The position numbers were made by a program, and so were the translations under genes. Source: Pseudobacteriovorax sp. (GTDB lineage Bacteria; Bdellovibrionota_B; Oligoflexia; Oligoflexales; Oligoflexaceae). Taken from it: DNA of 46,018 nt. The notes beneath the pieces are model-generated. The model worked only from the letters and a program-made list of their open reading frames with translations. It did not search any database and had not been told where the DNA came from. Shown here in pieces: positions 36,733 through 42,277 of this stretch; position 1 is the first letter of the stretch, and each line of letters opens with the position of its first letter. The stretch is taken from contig JABSRP010000050.1 in the NCBI GenBank assembly GCA_013215145.1, positions 1 to 46,018 on the forward strand. Direction: 5' to 3'.

Positions 36733-36984
36733 TTGGATGATCTAACAAAATCAATAGTTTGCAAAGTACTTTCTTTTAGTCCGGAAAACTCAAACCGGAT
36801 CGGTATATTTAGTGACCCTGGATTGGGTTTAGATTCACTAGAGGCTCTTGAAATTGCTTCCGAATTGTCACGAGTTTATAATGTGAGCTTCGATGGAGTT
36901 AAGCCTGAAATATTTCAGAGTGTAGAAACACTTGCGGATTTTATACTACTAAAAAACAAGTCGAATGAATTAGCAGTCAACTAA
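36733..36984 (+). CDS. acyl carrier protein, N-terminus supplied by the IS end
   Basis: The frame encodes 83 residues. GLGLDSLEALEIASEL carries the phosphopantetheine-accepting Ser35 in the DSL motif, and the C-terminal part (VSFDGVKPEIFQSVETLADFI) fits helices III-IV of an ACP. The start is TTG at 36733, inside the IS630 element, and residues 1-25 are encoded by IS sequence. Only nine native residues remain before Ser35, whereas a normal ACP has about 35. Helix I is thus an IS-derived replacement, or the gene is broken. GAGG lies about 13 bases before the TTG. It is the first gene of the co-directional cluster and would carry the acyl chain made by the ketosynthase. Confidence 0.75.
   Translation: MDDLTKSIVCKVLSFSPENSNRIGIFSDPGLGLDSLEALEIASELSRVYNVSFDGVKPEIFQSVETLADFILLKNKSNELAVN
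36783..36807 (-). repeat. IS630 right terminal inverted repeat (read as ACP codons)
   Basis: On the minus strand this repeat matches the left end at 24 of 25 positions. On the plus strand the same bases encode residues 17-25 of the acyl-carrier-protein frame (approximately PENSNRIGI). Confidence 0.9.
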
Positions 36985-37040
36985 CTTGTTCAAATATTTC
37001 AATAGATTTTTTCACCCATTCACTGGAAGTAATATATCCA

Positions 37041-38321
37041 ATGAGTCTCGAATCAACCGATATTACGATAGATTTTGTTCCCGAACTTAACCCTGAATGC
37101 AAGGTTGTGCCACTAGATACAAAATACGAAGGTGGCCGATTTTTATTAACAATCGGCAGCCGTCGACATATAGTCAATCGAAAGGTAGAACATTTTCTTA
37201 GTTTAATTGACGGATCTAATTCGATTGCAGATATCACCCAAGAGTTAAATGCTACTCCGGGCAACGATTTTTTAGTCACAAATTCGGATACAATAAAGTT
37301 ATTAAAAAAGGTTGTCATCGAAAACGGGATGCTTAATTCAATCGAGCATTCAGATAAAATTTTGAAAAAATCGAAACCTTCCAGTGAAGAGTTAAAGAAA
37401 ATTTCATTGCTAGGATCAAAACAAATCGCTTATTTTTCGTCTTTTTTGAAAATAGCATTCTTGCCCCAAATCGTATTTTGCGTCATGTTTTTAGGTTTTA
37501 TTTCCAGGGTAATATTCTACTTCGCTGTGATGGAACCTTCATACATAGATCCAGATCTTATTTTTTCACAGTTTGCCATTTTTCTACTTATTTCGATCAT
37601 ATCATTATTTTTTCATGAGTTTGGACACGCCTCGGCATTGCATTATTACAAAATAAAGGATTTCACCATTGGTGTCGGAATATACTTGTTTATGCCGGTC
37701 ATGTACGCCGACGTTTCGAGGGCCTGGGAATTGAAGAGAGGGCAAAGGTGCGTTGTTAATCTAGGAGGAGTATATTTTGACCTCATCATTTCGTTGATTC
37801 TTTTCGTATTTGCCTATTACTCCGATTCGATGATTCTTCTTTTAGCTATTCTTTTTATAGACATTAAGACTATCTATAATCTAATCCCGTTTATTAAAAC
37901 TGATGGCTATTGGGTGTTCTCGGACGCTACAGGAATTCCAAATCTACAAAAGAACTCGCATAGGCTTATGATCGACTTTCCGCAAGCTATTTTTAAAGGT
38001 AGATCATTTCATTTTCCGAGTGATATGAGTCTTACTTCAAGAGTCATACTATCTGTATACACGTTTCTAAAATCTGTATTCTACATCTATCTAGTATACA
38101 TACTAAGTGAGATTTCGTTTTGGATGTTGATCGACATTTTCAATTGGATGACACCAATTCTTACGGGGTCAGAAAAAATGCTAGAAAAAATTCGATTTTC
38201 TTCTTTAGAATTCGCTGATATTTGGATGTTTTTTGCGAAGGCATTGATCCTACAATTCACGATCACAAGTATTTATAAAATTGTGCGGGCAACTGCATTG
38301 CAATTGAGGTTAAGGAATTGA
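37041..38321 (+). CDS. PqqD-like domain + M50 zinc metalloprotease (membrane)
   Basis: The protein has 426 residues. Residues ~25-100 look like a PqqD/RiPP-recognition winged helix (GGRFLLTIGSRRHIVNRKVEHFLSLIDGSNSIADITQEL in pattern). From ~125 there are several membrane helices. The zinc motif is H192-E193-F194-G195-H196, and the third ligand is D288 in NLIPFIKTDGYW, the classic M50 NxxPxxxxDG pattern. Proteins with this layout occur in RiPP and bacteriocin clusters, where the winged helix can bind a leader peptide. I infer leader removal or maturation at the membrane. GGAAG precedes the ATG by 10 bases. The next gene's TTG overlaps its stop. Confidence 0.82.
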   Translation: MSLESTDITIDFVPELNPECKVVPLDTKYEGGRFLLTIGSRRHIVNRKVEHFLSLIDGSNSIADITQELNATPGNDFLVTNSDTIKLLKKVVIENGMLNSIEHSDKILKKSKPSSEELKKISLLGSKQIAYFSSFLKIAFLPQIVFCVMFLGFISRVIFYFAVMEPSYIDPDLIFSQFAIFLLISIISLFFHEFGHASALHYYKIKDFTIGVGIYLFMPVMYADVSRAWELKRGQRCVVNLGGVYFDLIISLILFVFAYYSDSMILLLAILFIDIKTIYNLIPFIKTDGYWVFSDATGIPNLQKNSHRLMIDFPQAIFKGRSFHFPSDMSLTSRVILSVYTFLKSVFYIYLVYILSEISFWMLIDIFNWMTPILTGSEKMLEKIRFSSLEFADIWMFFAKALILQFTITSIYKIVRATALQLRLRN

Positions 38322-39469
38322 AAACTCAATATGTTCCTTCACGACATATTACTGTCGAGTCTAATAACGACGATTTTACCATCTTAATGAATCGGATAAA
38401 TAATAAACGAGTCAAAATTGAAAACCAGATTTATAATTATTTCTTTAAAGATAGAGATAATAAATCGAACCTTAAACTCTGCGAATTAGAAAGAGATTCA
38501 AAGATATATAGTCTAGTTTTAACTCTAATAGAAAACTCCTTCCTAGTTGATGATAGTAAAGATGAATATTTTGAATTTTTACAAAAACAAACAACTGAAT
38601 CCGTAAAACCCAGTTTTATGCAATGTCCTAAGTTCAATGATTCCAAATCTTACGATTACGTATTCATTGGCATACCATATTCATCAAATCGTAAAGTAGG
38701 TGTTGGTCCACATTCTGCACCCAAGGCAATTAGAAATAGGTCGAGTCAAATAGATGTTTCCGATAGTAGGGGGACATTTGATAACGCTCGTGGAGTAGAG
38801 CTTTTTAAAAAAAATAAACTCGCCGATATCGGGAATGTAGTGATTCACCCGGGAGAATCACAAGAACAGGTCTTCAATAGGATTACTAAATCGATAGACA
38901 GAATCCGAAATGCAGGCGCTACTCCAGTTATAATAGGAGGGGATCATTCTATCTCCTATCCATCAATTCGTTCATTTTCTGCAATAAAACCATATCTAAT
39001 ACATTTCGATGCGCATAGTGATTTAGGTGATTACGTTCCCTACTCTGGCCTTCATCACGGAAATTTTCTCTCTAGGGTCATGCAAGAAAATCTAATCTCG
39101 GGTATTTCTTCAATTGGAGTCCGCGGTATTACAAATAGTAAACCATTTAAGCACTGTATTGGACCGGATGTAGCAATAGAAAAAATCATAGATATACTTT
39201 CAAAAGAAATCAAGCCGCAGCAGCCTGTATATATGACTGTTGATATGGATTCAATCTGTTCTTCCCAGTTTCCATTTGTTCTATATCCAGAGTCTTTGGG
39301 ACTATCGCTTAAAAAGTTAACAATACTTGCAAAGAGTATTGCCAAGGACTTTAACATAGTAGGTTTTGATATAGTCGAGTACGTAGATACCAACGACTTT
39401 AATGGTGTAGGTAGTAATATGGTTTTTAATCTTCTTGTTGATATTTTAGGAGCTAATTCTGATGTTTAA
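38318..39469 (+). CDS. arginase-family (ureohydrolase) enzyme with N-terminal leader-binding-like domain; candidate peptide arginase
   Basis: The protein has 383 residues. Residues ~110-380 are a ureohydrolase with all six manganese ligands: H210 (GGDHSI), D231, H233 and D235 (DAHSD), and D309 and D311 (VDMD). H247 (HHGN) and E354 (DIVEYVD) match substrate residues. The loop after VDMD lacks the usual DPxxAPG, so the substrate is probably not free arginine or agmatine. Residues ~15-80 (FTILMNRINNKRVKIENQIYNYF in pattern, then ENSFLVDD) resemble a PqqD-like winged helix, absent from metabolic arginases. OspR-type peptide arginases convert Arg to ornithine in RiPPs. TTG start, GAGG 8 bases upstream, 4-base overlap with the protease gene. 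Confidence 0.8.
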   Translation: MKTQYVPSRHITVESNNDDFTILMNRINNKRVKIENQIYNYFFKDRDNKSNLKLCELERDSKIYSLVLTLIENSFLVDDSKDEYFEFLQKQTTESVKPSFMQCPKFNDSKSYDYVFIGIPYSSNRKVGVGPHSAPKAIRNRSSQIDVSDSRGTFDNARGVELFKKNKLADIGNVVIHPGESQEQVFNRITKSIDRIRNAGATPVIIGGDHSISYPSIRSFSAIKPYLIHFDAHSDLGDYVPYSGLHHGNFLSRVMQENLISGISSIGVRGITNSKPFKHCIGPDVAIEKIIDILSKEIKPQQPVYMTVDMDSICSSQFPFVLYPESLGLSLKKLTILAKSIAKDFNIVGFDIVEYVDTNDFNGVGSNMVFNLLVDILGANSDV

Positions 39470-40772
39470 AATGACTATCTTAAGCCCCTTAGGCATCTGT
39501 GTAAAAGATATTGTATCACGGACAAAATACTTTTATTCAAAAATACTCCAAAAGAACACCTTTGACCGATTAGTGAATCATATTCAATGTAACCTAATGG
39601 TTGGCTTTTCCAAGAGTATTACAAGTAAACAGGCTAGTAAAATAGCCAAAACAGTCATTCTTAATCGATGTCGAATGGATGTCGAGGATTACTTACTTGA
39701 CAATTGGGGAATGTTCAAATTTTTTGGAAAAACAAGAGGAGCTCATGAAAAAATCGGGAGTATAAATAGTCTTAGAGTTTCAAGCGTTGCCAAGAACGCA
39801 CGGAAATATCCTTTTAAGAATGAAAAGCTAATTGATCAAGCCATGAGTTTAAAGAAAGGTCTTGTGATTTGTGCTTTTCATTCAGGTCACTATAGAAATT
39901 TACCTCCATTCCTGATGTCGCTAGGGTATAAAGTTAATCTACTAGTTGACAAAACCGTATATACTAATTCGTCAGATTGCCTTAGTCGTCCTTTTTTCTT
40001 GGATGAATCTGGTCAGATAACAAGATGCAAAGTTATTGATGTTCAGGAAAGTGGGGTAGGATTTAAGCTGATAGAAACTTTGCGCAAAGGTGAAATAGTT
40101 CTATTTTTTCTCGATGGCAATAAAGGTTCGGGTGACATATCTAGAAATACGATGCCTATTTCCTTTTTGGATCAAAAAATCAATGTAAAGGCTGGAGCAA
40201 TTCAAATTGCTTTAATGAATGAAGCGCCAATTATCAACGCGAACATGTGGTTTTCTAAATTTGGTGTTGCTCATTATCACTTTTCGAATGTTGACTTAAC
40301 TAATCTAGAAGGAAGTTTACGTAATAGGAGCAAGTTGGTTATTAATTATCTATATGATGATTTTCAGAAAAGATTAACTAAATTTCCAGAGCTTTGGGAT
40401 GAATGGCCTATTGGTCATTTTCAATGGCATAGGAACAAAAGAAGTCAGACAAAATTATGTGAGAAAAAGGTTGATAGAATAGACAAGATTTTATCTGATA
40501 ATTGGAAATGTGAAAAATTAAAGATACGTCTTAATACTAAGAAAGTTTTTTTTCTTTTCGGAAAAACAAAAACGGTATTGGTAGAGCGAGAAAACTCTCG
40601 TTTTTCTTATCTTCCAGATTTTTTAGTTTTAGATATTAAAGAGCTAGCAAGTGATAGGTGGGCTAATTTTCAAAAGTTAAAGGCTGAGTGGAAAAAAAAT
40701 CACTGCGAAGAAAAAATAAAGTTAGAGTTAAAGATACTGGTAGCTTTGGATTATATAGATTTAGAAACCTAG
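39462..40772 (+). CDS. LpxL/HtrB-like lysophospholipid acyltransferase family protein
   Basis: The protein has 436 residues. Residues ~130-300 follow the LpxL/HtrB pattern: GLVICAFHSGHYRNLPPFL, then FFLDGNKGSGD (216-225), then MPISFLDQKINVKAGAIQIALMNEAPIINANMW. The family transfers fatty acyl groups from ACP to an amine or hydroxyl. The usual HX4(D/E) catalytic motif reads H140-SGHY-R145, so the acidic residue is replaced by Arg; H143 is not followed by an acid at the right distance either. The enzyme may use altered chemistry or be inactive. The N-terminal 100 and C-terminal 130 residues are unlike LpxL. It overlaps the arginase gene by 8 bases. Confidence 0.75.
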   Translation: MFKMTILSPLGICVKDIVSRTKYFYSKILQKNTFDRLVNHIQCNLMVGFSKSITSKQASKIAKTVILNRCRMDVEDYLLDNWGMFKFFGKTRGAHEKIGSINSLRVSSVAKNARKYPFKNEKLIDQAMSLKKGLVICAFHSGHYRNLPPFLMSLGYKVNLLVDKTVYTNSSDCLSRPFFLDESGQITRCKVIDVQESGVGFKLIETLRKGEIVLFFLDGNKGSGDISRNTMPISFLDQKINVKAGAIQIALMNEAPIINANMWFSKFGVAHYHFSNVDLTNLEGSLRNRSKLVINYLYDDFQKRLTKFPELWDEWPIGHFQWHRNKRSQTKLCEKKVDRIDKILSDNWKCEKLKIRLNTKKVFFLFGKTKTVLVERENSRFSYLPDFLVLDIKELASDRWANFQKLKAEWKKNHCEEKIKLELKILVALDYIDLET

Positions 40773-40916
40773 GATCTGTTTTTGATTAACTTATAGTTGG
40801 TTTTTCGTTAATCATTAAAATGAACATTACTAAACCAATGGCTCACGAATATTTCTGATTTCTTTAGATTATCATATTTATTTTGACAAAACACTAGATT
40901 GATAAGGGTCTGTACA

Positions 40917-41618
40917 TTGAAAGTATATATTAGTTCGGTTTTCATTACACTTAATATCTTGGTGATGCCTTTAAGCTATGCCGATGACAATCTTGAAAAA
41001 GTTAAGCACTATTTTAATAATAGTGAAACAACTTATGATGATAGTAATACGGCGATTGTAATATTAGAAACTCTAATTCCATCTAGCAAAGAGCAAGAAA
41101 CGATTATAAATGTGTTCATTGGTAGTTTTCATACGAGAAAAGCAAGAGAATCATGGCTACCATGGAAAAAAATAAACCTTTGCATAAAAGGGTTGGCAAT
41201 GATTGATAAAGCCATTGCAGAGGACGAGGAAAATCTTGAGGCCAGATTCATTCGATTGCAAGTTAATTGGGAACTACCCACATTTTTTAATAGGAGTGCT
41301 ATGATTCGAGAGGATATCTCATTCATAGTTGATTCTCAAACTAAACAGCTATCAGACAGAAGTAGATATATCCATATGTTATTGAGTATTGCAAATTTCT
41401 ATCGTTCTACTAACTCTCAGGCTGAGCTAGCGAGAGTTAATACAATGATTAATGCAGCTAAGACGAACTCGCAACAACCAATCGATATTTCAAAATTAAG
41501 GAAAGCCGTAGGAAATAGTAGAAAGAATAGTGCTTATAAAATAAATGTTTCCAAAAAGGTTAAAATTTGGTTCACATCAAAATTTGAAAAAATAAGAGGA
41601 TATTTGAAAGATATTTGA
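40917..41618 (+). CDS. exported helical-repeat protein of the cluster, unknown
   Basis: The protein has 233 residues. A TTG at 40917 with AAGGG eight bases upstream begins a clean Sec signal (MKVYISSVFITLNILVMPLSYA followed by DD); a TTG at 40899 is less likely. The mature part looks like two or three TPR-like helical pairs (for example CIKGLAMIDKAIAEDEENLEARFIRLQVNW in pattern) and ends in a basic tail. It is probably periplasmic. Its place between the acyltransferase and the peptide gene on the same strand suggests a role in handling or exporting the product, but no family is recognised. Confidence 0.65.
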   Translation: MKVYISSVFITLNILVMPLSYADDNLEKVKHYFNNSETTYDDSNTAIVILETLIPSSKEQETIINVFIGSFHTRKARESWLPWKKINLCIKGLAMIDKAIAEDEENLEARFIRLQVNWELPTFFNRSAMIREDISFIVDSQTKQLSDRSRYIHMLLSIANFYRSTNSQAELARVNTMINAAKTNSQQPIDISKLRKAVGNSRKNSAYKINVSKKVKIWFTSKFEKIRGYLKDI

Positions 41619-41863
41619 AAATGTGAACTTTCAGATAGTGCATTTTATTAAGATCGCATTATATCATTAGTTTAGTAAGGAAATGCTTTCTGCCAAAACA
41701 CAGCATTCTGAACAGAAAGATTGGCTTACTAATAGTTCTTTAGGACTTTAAAATGAACCTGATGAACTTAAAATGATCGAAAAATTTCTGTGCACTTAGA
41801 GCAGGAATTAAATAGAAATTCAATCGTTGGATTTCAAAATTAAATCTTAAATGGAGTTTTAAA

Positions 41864-41992
41864 ATGGAAAAGAAGCAAGAAATGGAAAACCTAGAATCAA
41901 AGCTATTCGAAGATGTTGAATTCGAAGTTCTCGAGGATCGTGAAGAGTTCGGTAGTGGTCGTTGTAATGTTGGAAGCAACAATGAAGCTTAA
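41864..41992 (+). CDS. candidate RiPP precursor peptide (42 residues)
   Basis: A short frame begins ATG at 41864 with GGAG seven bases upstream and ends TAA-TAG. The first ~29 residues are strongly acidic (MEKKQEMENLESKLFEDVEF, then EVLEDREEF), like a RiPP leader. The last 13 (GSGRCNVGSNNEA) are Gly/Ser/Asn-rich with one Arg and the only Cys, like a core. The composition changes sharply at FGSG, a likely cleavage zone. R33 is a plausible target for the neighbouring arginase-family enzyme. A strong terminator follows 50 bases later, as expected when the precursor must be made in excess. It is too short for usual gene calling. Function is inferred. Confidence 0.7.
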   Translation: MEKKQEMENLESKLFEDVEFEVLEDREEFGSGRCNVGSNNEA

Positions 41993-42008
41993 TAGTTCTA
42001 AGGTTAAC

Positions 42009-42030
42009 ATTCTCAAATTTATTTGAGAAT
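42009..42030. repeat. short hairpin after the peptide gene
   Basis: A 9-bp stem (ATTCTCAAA / TTTGAGAAT) with a 4-nt loop begins 17 bases after the peptide stop. It is AT-rich and precedes the true terminator. It may protect the 3' end of the peptide mRNA. Confidence 0.6.
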
Positions 42031-42042
42031 AAGTTTTCCAAG

Positions 42043-42078
42043 TCCGGATCACTCTTATTTGGGTGATTCGGATTTTTT
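42043..42078 (+). terminator. terminator between the peptide gene and the ketosynthase
   Basis: A 10-bp stem (TCCGGATCAC / GTGATTCGGA, one G-T pair) with a 10-nt loop is followed directly by six T residues. It should end most transcripts of the peptide gene and separate them from the ketosynthase gene about 200 bases downstream. Confidence 0.85.
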
Positions 42079-42277
42079 AATTTAGATTCACGGAATTAAT
42101 TCAATAGAATGTGATTAATATGAAGGCAGCTATTCAGTAGATTCTTGTGTAAAAGAATTCTCGATCGATTAACCAAGAGGCAGTGTAATTGCTCTTCACA
42201 TTTGTAAATATGTTTCTGTTTAGACAAATTTATGTTCTAAAGCAAACTCGAATTATCTTGAATGGGGTTCCTATACT

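Larger units (their letters stand above)
35691..36807 (-). mobile_element. IS630-family insertion sequence, complete
   Basis: The element is 1,117 bp including a TA at each edge (about 1,113 bp without one target copy on each side). The terminal inverted repeats match at 24 of 25 positions (35691-35715 and 36783-36807), and one transposase fills the interior. IS630 elements insert at TA, consistent with the TA at both edges. Both flanking genes appear to have lost their 5' ends at exactly these edges. Confidence 0.9.

Noticed and set aside
36733..36807. ACP N-terminus read as a normal native helix
   Set aside because: These bases belong to the IS630 right end: the terminal repeat matches the left end at 24 of 25 positions.
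38318..39469. Simple agmatinase/arginase of polyamine metabolism
   Set aside because: The N-terminal extra domain, altered pocket loop and location beside a PqqD-M50 protease and a precursor-like gene make a metabolic role less likely, though not excluded.
41750..41810. Very short frames (7-8 codons, for example MIEKFLCT) upstream of the precursor gene
   Set aside because: Too short and without spacing or repeats to suggest a leader peptide or second precursor.
41740..42041. Minus-strand frames of 80 and 60 codons over the precursor gene
   Set aside because: They have no ribosome sites or recognisable features and are opposite the well-supported peptide frame and its hairpins.
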